DNA from: an uncultured Blautia sp.
GTDB lineage: Bacteria > Bacillota > Clostridia > Lachnospirales > Lachnospiraceae
DNA length: 12,251 bases
Direction: 5' to 3'
Assembly (NCBI GenBank): GCA_900541345.1
Contig: UQJE01000074.1
Coordinates: forward strand, 1-12,251
Shown here: in pieces, positions 1-7,142 of the stretch
Position numbering within the stretch: the stretch's first letter is position 1
How the letters are laid out: every line of letters begins with the position of its first letter
Notes under the pieces: model-generated
What the model saw: the letters and a program-made list of their open reading frames with translations, nothing else
The model's database searches: none
Told to the model about the DNA's origin: nothing
Position numbers and translations under genes: made by a program

Positions 1-493
1 TATTTATATGTTCCAGTGTCAGAAGTTTTATTTTTTTGTCAATGCCGCCTGCATAGCCTGTAAGATTTCCTTTTACTCCGACTACCCGGTGACAGGGGAC
101 AAAGATAGAAATTTTATTATGTCCCACAGCGCTGCCAACTGCCTGAGCAGACATATGGGGAATCCCTTTTTGTGCAGCAACCTGTTTTGCGATTTCGCCG
201 TAAGTCATTGTTTGTCCATAGGGAATAGAGCAGAGGATTTTCCATATTTTCTTTTGGAAATCAGAGCCGGTAAGAAGCAGAGGAATGGTAAAGTCCGGTT
301 CTTTTCCGGAAAAATAAATGGATAGCCATTTTTTTACATCTTTAAAAAGAGGAATCTCTTTTTCTTCAGTTTTTTCACTAAGATTATGCGCAAAGTATTT
401 TTGACCTTCGAACCATGCGCCTGTTAAATGGTCTTCTTGTGCAGCGAGAAAAAGTTCTCCGATAGGCGAATGATAATAACTGGTGTACTGCAT
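1..493 (-). CDS. ogt: Methylated-DNA--protein-cysteine S-methyltransferase, partial (3' end off the window)
   Basis: This is a suicide DNA-repair protein that moves the alkyl group from O6-alkylguanine in DNA onto its own cysteine. Translated leftwards from the ATG at 493-491, 164 residues are visible and the frame is still open at the edge, so only roughly ten C-terminal residues should be missing. The active-site motif PCHRVVG is seen with Cys134, preceded by the winged-helix DNA-binding part (residues about 78-130, including PYGQTMTYGEIA and AQAVGSAVGHN). The position often held by the 'arginine finger' appears to be Gln117, which I recall as common in Gram-positive homologues. The start is supported by AAAGGTGA about 8 nt upstream; the ATG at 510-508 is out of frame. 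The gene is divergent from the GNAT gene. Family assignment is very secure. Confidence 0.95.
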   Translation of the reverse strand, partial: MQYTSYYHSPIGELFLAAQEDHLTGAWFEGQKYFAHNLSEKTEEKEIPLFKDVKKWLSIYFSGKEPDFTIPLLLTGSDFQKKIWKILCSIPYGQTMTYGEIAKQVAAQKGIPHMSAQAVGSAVGHNKISIFVPCHRVVGVKGNLTGYAGGIDKKIKLLTLEHIN

Positions 494-525
494 AGGCTTT
501 CACCTTTCATAATTTTTGTATTGTA

Positions 526-534
526 ATTCTATCA
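526..534 (-). promoter_or_regulatory. Probable extended -10 promoter of ogt
   Basis: Read leftwards, TGA-TAGAAT forms an extended -10 element about 33 nt before the ogt start codon. No good -35 was found; the upstream stretch is T-rich. A nearby TACAAT (525-520) is an alternative -10 with an equally poor -35. Confidence 0.4.
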
Positions 535-599
535 CAAAAATCCTAAGAAAAAAACAGAGAATAAGTTGAAGAAAACAACAATGAACAATCGCAGTTTTG

Positions 600-628
600 T
601 TGACGTTTTTTCCTTTTCATGATAGTTT
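600..628 (+). promoter_or_regulatory. Possible promoter of the GNAT gene
   Basis: TTGACG (600-605) is a good -35. The -10 is weak: TAGTTT (623-628) at 17-nt spacing, or GATAGT (621-626) at 15-nt spacing. It is the only sensible -35 in the 176-base divergent intergenic region 494-669, which otherwise holds only the ogt promoter and the two ribosome binding sites. Confidence 0.35.
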
Positions 629-656
629 ATGTACCATAAGTATATGGAGTGTGTAA

Positions 657-663
657 TGGAGGG
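657..663 (+). promoter_or_regulatory. Ribosome binding site deciding the GNAT start
   Basis: TGGAGGG lies 6 nt before the ATG at 670. It overlaps the upstream part of the open frame, so the earlier in-frame GTG at 649 is unlikely to be the start. Confidence 0.75.
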
Positions 664-669
664 ATTATT

Positions 670-1815
670 ATGGAAATGATTCGTAAAGGAAAAACAGGAG
701 AAGGAAATAGGGTACGAGACTTTGCGGATATGTGCTTTTTTACAGAGACATCAGAGGAAAGATTTGAAACATTGCTTCCTAAATTATATGGAGAACCGGA
801 AAAAACAGTAAAAGACCATATTCTGTTGGAAAATGACGGGCAGTTAAAAGGGCTGATCCTTCCGCAGACAATGATTTGGAAGGCAGGGGATAGAGAGCTT
901 CTTACAGGACATATTGGCACTGTGTGTGTATCTCCGGATTACCGGGAACGGGGGGCTATGAGCCGGTTAATGAAAGCGGCGGTGGAAGAGCTGGAAAAGG
1001 CAGGATGCGTATGCATTGTGCTGAATGGGCAGCGTCAGCGATATGAACATTATGGTTTTGCACCAACAGGAGGAAAGATACAATTTGTATTTCGGCCGGC
1101 AAATGTCAAAGAAGAACAGGCGGAAGGATATGAGCTTAAGGAATTTACACAGGAGGATCTGGAGGAAATAGAGAAACTGTTTTGTAAAAACGTTCTACAT
1201 ATGAAGCGGGAAAAAAGAGATTTTTCAGAAATCTTACGTTCCTGGTCAGCGCATCCTCTTGTTCTGTGGAATAAAGATAATAAAGTCTGTGGTTATTGTA
1301 CTGTAGTTTCTCAGGAAAAAAAGGCAGCGATAGCAGAATTGAGATTGACAGATGAGAAACATTTAAAACCATTTTTGAAATGCCTGTTTAAGAAAGGATT
1401 TTCTCAGACGGTTATTAATATAGCGCCGGGAACGGAAGAGTATGCTGAAGCAGAATCTTTATGTGAGTATTATAATATTCTACCCTGTTTCAATATACGT
1501 ATTTTACAGTTTGCGCCTTTGGTGGAGGCTCTTTTGGAGCAAAAATTCCGGAGAATCAGACTGCCGCTGGGGAATGTGAAACTTTTGATAGAGGGATATG
1601 GACTACTGGAAATTACAGTAGCAGAAAAAGGGGTAAAAGCCTGGAAGAGTGAGAAGAAAGAGGAAGAGGCAGACATGAAATTAAGCTATGAACAGGCAGT
1701 TCATCTTCTGTTTTCGCCGCTTTCATCAAAAAGAGAGCAGTTGTCGGGACAATGGCCACCAGCAGAAAACTGGTTTCCTCTTCCGCTTTATATAGAAGAA
1801 AATGATTGTATTTAA
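670..1815 (+). CDS. Eis-like GNAT family N-acetyltransferase
   Basis: This is predicted to transfer an acetyl group from acetyl-CoA to an amine; the substrate is unknown. The protein is 381 aa. The N-terminal GNAT domain (about residues 1-145) carries the acetyl-CoA motif A at residues 83-101, with VCVSPDYRERGAMSRLM as the core; RERGAM is the pyrophosphate-binding R-x-x-G-x-A loop. It also contains YEHYGF (125-130), typical of the Acetyltransf_9 group. A second, weaker GNAT-like region follows, and the C-terminal part (about 295-375) resembles the sterol-carrier-like domain of the Eis family. Length and the ending WFPLPLYI fit that architecture. Members of the Eis family acetylate aminoglycosides or proteins, but nothing here proves such a role. 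The gene is monocistronic: the next gene has its own promoter. Confidence 0.82.
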   Translation: MEMIRKGKTGEGNRVRDFADMCFFTETSEERFETLLPKLYGEPEKTVKDHILLENDGQLKGLILPQTMIWKAGDRELLTGHIGTVCVSPDYRERGAMSRLMKAAVEELEKAGCVCIVLNGQRQRYEHYGFAPTGGKIQFVFRPANVKEEQAEGYELKEFTQEDLEEIEKLFCKNVLHMKREKRDFSEILRSWSAHPLVLWNKDNKVCGYCTVVSQEKKAAIAELRLTDEKHLKPFLKCLFKKGFSQTVINIAPGTEEYAEAESLCEYYNILPCFNIRILQFAPLVEALLEQKFRRIRLPLGNVKLLIEGYGLLEITVAEKGVKAWKSEKKEEEADMKLSYEQAVHLLFSPLSSKREQLSGQWPPAENWFPLPLYIEENDCI

Positions 1816-1837
1816 AAAATAAAAAACGGGAAAGCTA

Positions 1838-1866
1838 TTGAAATTTCACGAAAAAAAAGGTACAAT
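1838..1866 (+). promoter_or_regulatory. Strong sigma-A-type promoter of the carboxyltransferase/decarboxylase operon
   Basis: TTGAAA (1838-1843) is followed by exactly 17 nt and TACAAT (1861-1866), each one mismatch from consensus. Transcription should begin near 1873, giving a leader of about 55 nt with GGAGGG (1914-1919) nine nt before the ATG at 1929. No riboswitch or attenuator structure was seen in this short leader. Confidence 0.75.
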
Positions 1867-1928
1867 TAGAATTGGCTAAATTTTTGGTTATACTTTTAAA
1901 ATTTTTATAAAATGGAGGGCAAACTAGA

Positions 1929-3365
1929 ATGAGTAATGCAACACAAAGCTTAGCGGGCGCAAGAATTACTTCCTTGCTGGACGCAAACAGTTTTGTTGAA
2001 ATCGGACAAAGTGTAACAGCCAGAACTACAGATTTCAACATGACTGAAAAAAAAGCACCTTCTGACGGAGTTATTACCGGATATGGTGTGATTGACGGGA
2101 ATCTGGTGTACGTGTACAGCCAGGACGCTTCCGTATTAAACGGAACAGTAGGCGAGATGCACGCCAAGAAAATTTCCAGACTGTATGATCTGGCAATGAA
2201 GACAGGCGCTCCGGTAATCGGACTTGTTGACTGCGCAGGACTTCGTCTCCAGGAGGCAACAGATGCTCTGGAAGCTTTTGGAGAAATTTATCTGAAAGCA
2301 ACACTTGCTTCCGGTGTGATTCCGCAGATTACCGGTATTTTCGGAACATGCGGCGGCGGTATGGCAGTTCTTCCGGCTCTTACAGATTTTACTTTTGCAG
2401 AAGAGAAAAAAGGCAAAATGTTTGTAAACAGCCCGAATGCACTGGAAGGAAATCATATTTCCAAATGTGATACATCTGATGCAAAATTCCAGAGTGAAGA
2501 AACCGGTCTGATTGACGGTGTTGGAACAGAGGAAGAAATTATTGGAAAAATCCGCGCACTTGTAAGCCTTCTTCCATCTAATAACGAAGATAACGATGCT
2601 TTTGTTGAGTGCACAGACGACTTAAACCGCATATGTGAGGATATTGCAAACTGTGCAGGAGATACAGCGCTTGCACTTTCCAGAATTGCAGATAACGGTA
2701 TTTTCCTTGAGACAAAAGACGCATACGGAAAAGATGTGGTAACAGGATTTATGCGCTTAAATGGAGCAACTGTGGGCGCTGTTGCAAACAGAAGCGAAAT
2801 TTATGACGAGGAAGGAAACAAAGCGGAAGAATTTGACGGAAGCCTTTCTGCAAGAGGCGCGAGAAAAGCAGCAGAATTTGTGAAATTCTGTGACGCATTT
2901 GAAATTCCGGTACTTACACTTACAAATGTAACTGGCTTTAAGGCTACTCTTTGCAATGAAAAAATGATGGCAAAATCTGTAGGTGAGATGGTACACGCTT
3001 TTGCAGATGCAACTGTTCCGAAGGTAAATGTGATCATCGGAAAAGCTTACGGAAATGCTTATATTGCAATGAACAGCAAAGCAACAGGCGCAGATATGGT
3101 GTTTGCATGGGATAATGCAGAAATCGGAATGATGGACGCAGATCTTGCTGCAAAAATTATGTACGCTGATGCAGATGCTGCAACCTTAAAAGAAAAAGCA
3201 GCACAGTACAGAGAACTTCAGTCAGGTGTAGCTTCCGCGGCAGCAAGAGGCTATGTAGATTCTGTAATTTCTCCGGCTGATACAAGAAAATATGTAATCG
3301 GAGCATTTGAAATGCTGTTCACAAAGAGAGAAGACCGCCCATCCAAGAAACACGGAACGGTCTGA
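1929..3365 (+). CDS. Carboxyl transferase domain protein, divergent 12S / MmdA-like acyl-CoA carboxyltransferase
   Basis: This is predicted to move CO2 between a CoA thioester and biotin on the carrier encoded at 4143-4508. The protein is 478 aa with two crotonase-fold halves. In the first half, VITGYGVIDGNLVYVYSQD (49-67), GEMHAKKI (75-82), IPQITGIFGTCGGGMAVLPA (131-150) and LTDFTF follow the family pattern. In the second half, FADATVPKVNVII (358-370) and KAYGNAYIAMNS (372-383) do so. Length is a little under the usual ~510 aa because the customary N-terminal helix is nearly absent. Motifs differ from classical MmdA: DCAGLRLQE instead of the usual DSGGARIQE, TCGGG instead of a PCAGG-type loop, and TGFKATLCNE where a PGF-x-PG-x-x-QE segment is expected. 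The acyl-CoA substrate (methylmalonyl-, malonyl-, glutaconyl-CoA or other) therefore cannot be named. It is the first gene of the operon; the next start lies 14 nt after its stop codon. Confidence 0.85.
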   Translation: MSNATQSLAGARITSLLDANSFVEIGQSVTARTTDFNMTEKKAPSDGVITGYGVIDGNLVYVYSQDASVLNGTVGEMHAKKISRLYDLAMKTGAPVIGLVDCAGLRLQEATDALEAFGEIYLKATLASGVIPQITGIFGTCGGGMAVLPALTDFTFAEEKKGKMFVNSPNALEGNHISKCDTSDAKFQSEETGLIDGVGTEEEIIGKIRALVSLLPSNNEDNDAFVECTDDLNRICEDIANCAGDTALALSRIADNGIFLETKDAYGKDVVTGFMRLNGATVGAVANRSEIYDEEGNKAEEFDGSLSARGARKAAEFVKFCDAFEIPVLTLTNVTGFKATLCNEKMMAKSVGEMVHAFADATVPKVNVIIGKAYGNAYIAMNSKATGADMVFAWDNAEIGMMDADLAAKIMYADADAATLKEKAAQYRELQSGVASAAARGYVDSVISPADTRKYVIGAFEMLFTKREDRPSKKHGTV

Positions 3366-3367
3366 GC

Positions 3368-3373
3368 GAGGTG
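3368..3373 (+). promoter_or_regulatory. Ribosome binding site deciding the OadG-like start
   Basis: GAGGTG sits 6 nt before the ATG at 3380. The in-frame GTG at 3371 lies inside this site and is therefore unlikely to be the start. Confidence 0.7.
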
Positions 3374-3379
3374 AAGCAT

Positions 3380-4120
3380 ATGAAGCGTATTTTTAAGAAA
3401 ATTTCTGCTGTCCTTGCAGCAACAGCCTGTGCGGCGTCTCTTACAGTGGCCGGTACAGCAGTTGTATGGGCAGAAGAGGAAATTGATGCCAACGTAAAAG
3501 AGGCTCTTATTGCGACGGCAGAAGGGCTTACTGAGACAATTATTCCTCTTTCTGAGGAAGAGATTGATGCTTATACTGAATCCGGTGATGACTTTACTGT
3601 ATCCGCAATGGAAGCATGGGAAAATTCACAGGAAGAAGTAGGAGAAAAAAGTGCCGATCAGGCAAAAGCAGGAGAAACAGAAATCGTACTTGCAGATGAC
3701 CAGTATACCGTAACGGTGCCGGTTCTCTTCGAAAAAGCAGATGCAAATTTTGTTTACCTGTTTGATGAGATGGGTACTCCTCTTTCCATGAGCGTAGATG
3801 TGAAGTATCCTATGAGCGTTACTTTACAGAGAGCAGGATTAAATACATTAATGGGAATCGGAACTGTATTTATCATGCTGATTTTCCTTTCCTTTATTAT
3901 TTATCTCTTTAAATTTGTACCGGTTATTTTCGGCGGTAAAAAAGAAGAGAAAAAGGAAGCTCCTGCTCCTGCTCCTGTTGTTGTGGCACCTGTAGTGGAG
4001 GAGACAGACGATACAGAGCTTATTGCTGTTATTTCAGCAGCAATTGCAGCAAGCGAGGGAACAAGCACAGACGGATTTGTTGTCCGCTCTATCCGTAAAG
4101 TTAATCGTAAAAAAAGATAA
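3380..4120 (+). CDS. OadG/MmdD-family decarboxylase membrane-anchor subunit with extracytoplasmic domain
   Basis: This is the probable small membrane subunit that holds the carboxyltransferase and biotin carrier against the sodium pump. The protein is 246 aa. A Sec signal peptide (KRIFKK, hydrophobic 8-30, likely cleavage after VWA at 31) leads into an acidic extracytoplasmic region of about 120 residues (32-150). One membrane helix follows (about 154-177, GIGTVFIMLIFLSFIIYLF), then a charged patch GGKKEEKKE, a short Ala/Pro linker and a cytoplasmic end DDTELIAVISAAIAASEG with VVRSIRKVNRKKR. The helix plus C-terminal motif is characteristic of OadG/MmdD proteins, which are usually only about 80-130 aa, so the exported N-terminal domain is an extension. 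It lies between the 12S-like gene and the biotin-carrier gene, 22 nt before the latter, as expected for a complex subunit. Confidence 0.85.
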   Translation: MKRIFKKISAVLAATACAASLTVAGTAVVWAEEEIDANVKEALIATAEGLTETIIPLSEEEIDAYTESGDDFTVSAMEAWENSQEEVGEKSADQAKAGETEIVLADDQYTVTVPVLFEKADANFVYLFDEMGTPLSMSVDVKYPMSVTLQRAGLNTLMGIGTVFIMLIFLSFIIYLFKFVPVIFGGKKEEKKEAPAPAPVVVAPVVEETDDTELIAVISAAIAASEGTSTDGFVVRSIRKVNRKKR

Positions 4121-4142
4121 ATGACATTAGGAGGATTTTAAA

Positions 4143-4508
4143 ATGAAAAGTTATACAATTACTGTAAACGGAACAGCATATGAAGTTACAGTGGAAGAGA
4201 CAGGAAGCGTTTCCGCTCCTGCAGCACCGGCAGCAGCACCAAAGGCAGCTCCGAAAGCAGCACCAAAGGCAGCAGCTCCTGCAGCAGGCGCTGGTGCAGT
4301 AAAAGTTACTGCTTCTGTACCTGGTAAAGTTGTAAAAATTGTAGCTTCCGCAGGACAGGCAGTAAAAGCCGGTGACAGTGTTGTAATTCTGGAATCCATG
4401 AAAATGGAAATTCCGGTAGTAGCTCCTCAGGATGGCACAATTGCAAGTGTTGACGTTGCAGAAGGTGCATCTGTAGAAAACGGAGATACTTTAGCAACAA
4501 TGAACTAA
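4143..4508 (+). CDS. Biotin carboxyl carrier protein (1.3S / GcdC / MmdC type)
   Basis: This is the mobile carboxyl carrier of the complex: biotin on a lysine picks up CO2 at a carboxyltransferase and delivers it to another active site or to the sodium pump. The protein is 121 aa. A short N-terminal beta segment (SYTITVNGTAYEVTVEE) is followed by a flexible Ala/Pro/Lys linker (about 23-52) and a C-terminal biotinyl domain (about 53-121) with the ESMKMEI motif; Lys87 is the biotinylation site. Length matches the P. shermanii 1.3S subunit. A strong AGGAGG lies about 6 nt before the start. It is the only biotin carrier in the window, and neither carboxyltransferase here carries its own biotinyl domain, so both probably use this one. 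Confidence 0.95.
   Translation: MKSYTITVNGTAYEVTVEETGSVSAPAAPAAAPKAAPKAAPKAAAPAAGAGAVKVTASVPGKVVKIVASAGQAVKAGDSVVILESMKMEIPVVAPQDGTIASVDVAEGASVENGDTLATMN
4225..4280 (+). repeat. In-frame Ala-Pro-Lys linker repeat in the biotin carrier
   Basis: Near-repeated 12-nt units encode A-A-P-K three times within an Ala/Pro-rich stretch. The units differ at synonymous positions. This is the usual flexible hinge of biotin carriers. Confidence 0.6.
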
Positions 4509-4524
4509 GACGGGAGGGAATCAA

Positions 4525-5657
4525 ATGTCTTATGTAGTAGATACCGTGTCCAACCTGATTCATCAGACTGCGTTTTTTAATCTGACATGGGGAAACTATC
4601 TGATGATAATTGTGGCATGTGTGTTCTTATACCTGGCAATCCGTCATGGTTTTGAACCGCTGCTTCTTGTTCCTATCGCTTTCGGTATGCTTCTTGTAAA
4701 TATCTATCCTGATATTATGGCAAGACCGGAAGATATGTCAAATGGAGTAGGTGGACTTCTTCATTATTTCTATATCCTGGATGAGTGGAGTATTCTTCCA
4801 TCTCTGATCTTCATGGGCGTAGGCGCCATGACAGACTTTGCTCCTTTGATTGCAAACCCGAAGAGTTTCCTTATGGGCGCTGCAGCACAGCTTGGTATTT
4901 ATGTAGCTTATTTCCTTGCAATCTTCCTTGGATTTAACGGAAAAGCAGCAGCAGCAATCTCTATCATTGGTGGAGCAGACGGTCCTACATCTATCTTCCT
5001 TGCTGGTAAGCTTGGACAGACAGCTCTTATGGGACCGATTGCGGTGGCGGCATATTCCTATATGTCACTTGTGCCGATTATCCAGCCTCCGATTATGAAG
5101 GCATTTACAACAGAGAAAGAACGTAAGATTAAAATGGAACAGCTTCGTCCTGTATCTAAACTGGAAAAAATCCTGTTCCCAATCGTAATCACAATCGTTG
5201 TTTGTCTGATTCTGCCAACAACAGCTCCGCTTGTAGGTATGCTGATGCTTGGTAACCTTTTCAGAGAGAGTGGTGTTGTAAAACAGCTTACAGAAACAGC
5301 ATCCAATGCTCTTATGTATATTGTAGTTATTCTTCTGGGTACTTCCGTAGGTGCTTCCACAAGTGCAGAGGCATTCTTGAATTTAGATACCCTGAAAATC
5401 GTATTATTAGGTCTTGTTGCCTTTGCTTTTGGTACATTTGGCGGTGTTATGCTTGGTAAGCTTATGTGTAAGCTTTCCGGCGGAAAAATCAATCCGCTGT
5501 ATCTGCCGTTCCGATGGCTGCCCGTGTATCTCAGAAGGTAGGTGCGGAAGCAGATCCTACAAACTTCCTGTTAATGCACGCTATGGGACCAAACGTTGCC
5601 GGTGTTATCGGTACAGCAGTAGCTGCCGGAACCTTTATGGCTATTTTCGGCGTGTAA
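4525..5657 (+). pseudogene. oadB: Na+-translocating decarboxylase beta subunit (OadB/GcdB/MmdB), frameshifted near 5499
   Basis: The intact protein is an integral membrane pump that decarboxylates carboxybiotin and exports Na+. Frame 1 from the ATG at 4525 gives 325 family-like residues: multiple membrane helices and the hallmark SIIGGADGPTSIFLAGKL, whose Asp152 should match the essential Asp203 of Klebsiella OadB. After K-I-N-P-L (to 5499) the frame turns to unrelated sequence and stops at TAG 5539-5541. From GTA at 5499 the expected C-terminus continues in another frame (VSAVPMAARVSQKVG, then NFLLMHAMGPNVAGVIGT) to TAA 5655-5657, 52 codons. Family members read N-P-L-I-G-x-A-G-V-S-A here, so about 16 nt (five residues plus one base) are missing. 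The deletion removes the equivalent of Gly377 and puts Ser382 and Arg389 out of frame. The restored length would be about 382 aa, normal for the family. No slippery heptamer or in-frame internal start with an RBS was seen. It may be a true mutation or a sequence error. Confidence 0.85.
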
Positions 5658-5666
5658 GCGAAGGTC

Positions 5667-5687
5667 GAATTTCGTGAATCGAACTTC
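5667..5687 (+). other. Imperfect hairpin between the beta-subunit gene and the 5S-like gene
   Basis: GAATTTCG (5667-5674), loop TGAAT, and CGAACTTC (5680-5687) form an 8-bp stem with one T/C mismatch. No T-run follows, so it is not a terminator. It could be an RNA processing or stability element within the operon, or chance. Confidence 0.25.
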
Positions 5688-5718
5688 CTTGTTATAAAAA
5701 AATAAAAGGAGTAGAACA

Positions 5719-7131
5719 ATGGCAGAAATTGAAAAAAAACCTGTTAAAATTGTGGAAACCATTCTGCGTGACGCTCATCAGTCTTTGATTGCAACACGTA
5801 TGAGCACAGAGCAGATGCTTCCGATCGTAGATAAACTGGATAAAGTCGGCTACCATGCAGTAGAGTGCTGGGGTGGAGCAACATTTGACGCTTCCCTTCG
5901 CTTCCTGAAGGAAGACCCGTGGGAAAGACTTCGTAAACTCCGTGACGGATTTAAAAACACAAAATTACAGATGCTTTTCCGTGGACAGAATATCCTTGGA
6001 TACCGTCCTTACGCAGATGACGTAGTAGAGTATTTTGTACAGAAATCTGCTGCAAACGGAATTGATATTATCCGTATTTTTGACTGTATGAACGACTTAA
6101 GAAATCTTCAGACAGCCGTTTCTGCAGCAAATAAAGAAAAAGCACATGCGCAGGTAGCGCTTTCCTATACACTGGGAGATGCGTATACACTGGAATACTG
6201 GACAAGCATTGCAAAACGTATCGAGGAAATGGGCGCAGATTCTATCTGTATCAAAGATATGGCTGGTCTTCTTCTTCCGTATAAAGCAACAGAGCTTGTA
6301 ACAGCACTGAAAGAAACTGTGAAGATTCCGATCGACCTTCATACACATTACACATCCGGTGTTGCTTCTATGACTTACTTAAAAGCAGTAGAGGCAGGTG
6401 TTGACATCATCGACACGGCAATGTCTCCATTTGCTCTTGGTACTTCCCAGCCTGCAACAGAGGTTATGGTAGAAACATTCAAGGGTACACCGTACGATAC
6501 AGGATTTGATCAGCAGCTTCTTGCTGAGATCGCAGATTATTTCCGTCCAATGCGTGACGAAGCGCTTGACAGCGGTCTGTTAAATCCGAAGAACCTTGGC
6601 GTAAACATCAAGACTTTACTTTACCAGGTACCGGGCGGTATGCTTTCAAACCTTACTTCCCAGTTAAAAGAGCAGCATGCAGAAGATAAATTCTACGATG
6701 TTCTGGAAGAAGTACCGCGTGTACGTAAAGACCTTGGCGAACCGCCGCTTGTTACTCCGTCTTCTCAGATTGTTGGTACACAGGCTGTATTCAATGTTCT
6801 TATGGGCGAGAGATACAAGATGGTTACAAAAGAAACAAAGGATGTATTAAGCGGAAAATACGGTGCAACAGCAAAACCGTTCAACGCAGAAGTACAGAAA
6901 AAATGTATTGGCGATGTAGAACCGATTACATGCCGTCCGGCAGACCTGCTTGAAAATGAGCTGGATAAGCTGGAAAGTGAAATGGTACAGTACAAGGAGC
7001 AGGACGAAGATGTTCTTTCCTACGCACTGTTCCCTCAGGTTGCAACTGATTTCTTCAAATATCGTCAGGCACAGCAGACAAAGGTTGATGAAACAGCAGC
7101 AGACAAGAAAAACGGAGCATATCCGGTTTAA
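5719..7131 (+). CDS. oadA: Oxaloacetate decarboxylase alpha / transcarboxylase 5S-like carboxyltransferase, without biotin domain
   Basis: This is predicted to transfer CO2 between oxaloacetate/pyruvate and biotin. The protein is 470 aa. A TIM barrel occupies about residues 5-290 with metal-site residues: Asp18 in LRDAHQS, Lys179 in CIKDMAG (the carbamylated lysine position) and the His208/His210 pair in DLHTHYTSG. FRGQNILGYRPYADDVV (87-103) and FDCMNDLRN (121-129) are also classic. The C-terminal conserved PYC/OADA domain follows (about 300-455), including YQVPGGMLSNL and the ending ALFPQVATDFFKYR. The chain ends soon after; the linker and biotinyl domain of full OadA (~590 aa) are absent, so it depends on the carrier encoded at 4143-4508. 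AAAAGGAG (5704-5711) precedes the start. It is the last operon gene and is followed by a hairpin at 7143. Confidence 0.92.
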   Translation: MAEIEKKPVKIVETILRDAHQSLIATRMSTEQMLPIVDKLDKVGYHAVECWGGATFDASLRFLKEDPWERLRKLRDGFKNTKLQMLFRGQNILGYRPYADDVVEYFVQKSAANGIDIIRIFDCMNDLRNLQTAVSAANKEKAHAQVALSYTLGDAYTLEYWTSIAKRIEEMGADSICIKDMAGLLLPYKATELVTALKETVKIPIDLHTHYTSGVASMTYLKAVEAGVDIIDTAMSPFALGTSQPATEVMVETFKGTPYDTGFDQQLLAEIADYFRPMRDEALDSGLLNPKNLGVNIKTLLYQVPGGMLSNLTSQLKEQHAEDKFYDVLEEVPRVRKDLGEPPLVTPSSQIVGTQAVFNVLMGERYKMVTKETKDVLSGKYGATAKPFNAEVQKKCIGDVEPITCRPADLLENELDKLESEMVQYKEQDEDVLSYALFPQVATDFFKYRQAQQTKVDETAADKKNGAYPV

Positions 7132-7142
7132 TGAAAACAACA

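Noticed and set aside
8..325. Rightward 105-codon open frame
   Set aside because: It is antisense to ogt, has no ribosome binding site and resembles no known protein.
575..602. Inverted repeat CAACAA / TTGTTG around the GNAT -35 as an operator
   Set aside because: Only 6 AT-rich base pairs with a 16-nt gap; easily produced by chance in this AT-rich intergenic stretch.
1884..1911. Second promoter TTGGTT-N16-TATAAA before the carboxyltransferase gene
   Set aside because: Its start point would fall on the ribosome binding site (about 1918), and the TTGAAA-N17-TACAAT element upstream is much better.
5480..5510. Programmed -1 ribosomal frameshifting as the explanation of the broken beta-subunit gene
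   Set aside because: No X-XXY-YYZ heptamer is present in the correct frame; GGA-AAA-ATC would not re-pair well in the A site. Frameshifting would also not restore the roughly five missing conserved residues.
5514..5657. Separate small gene starting at ATG 5514
   Set aside because: It has no ribosome binding site and encodes only 48 residues that are clearly the C-terminus of the beta subunit.
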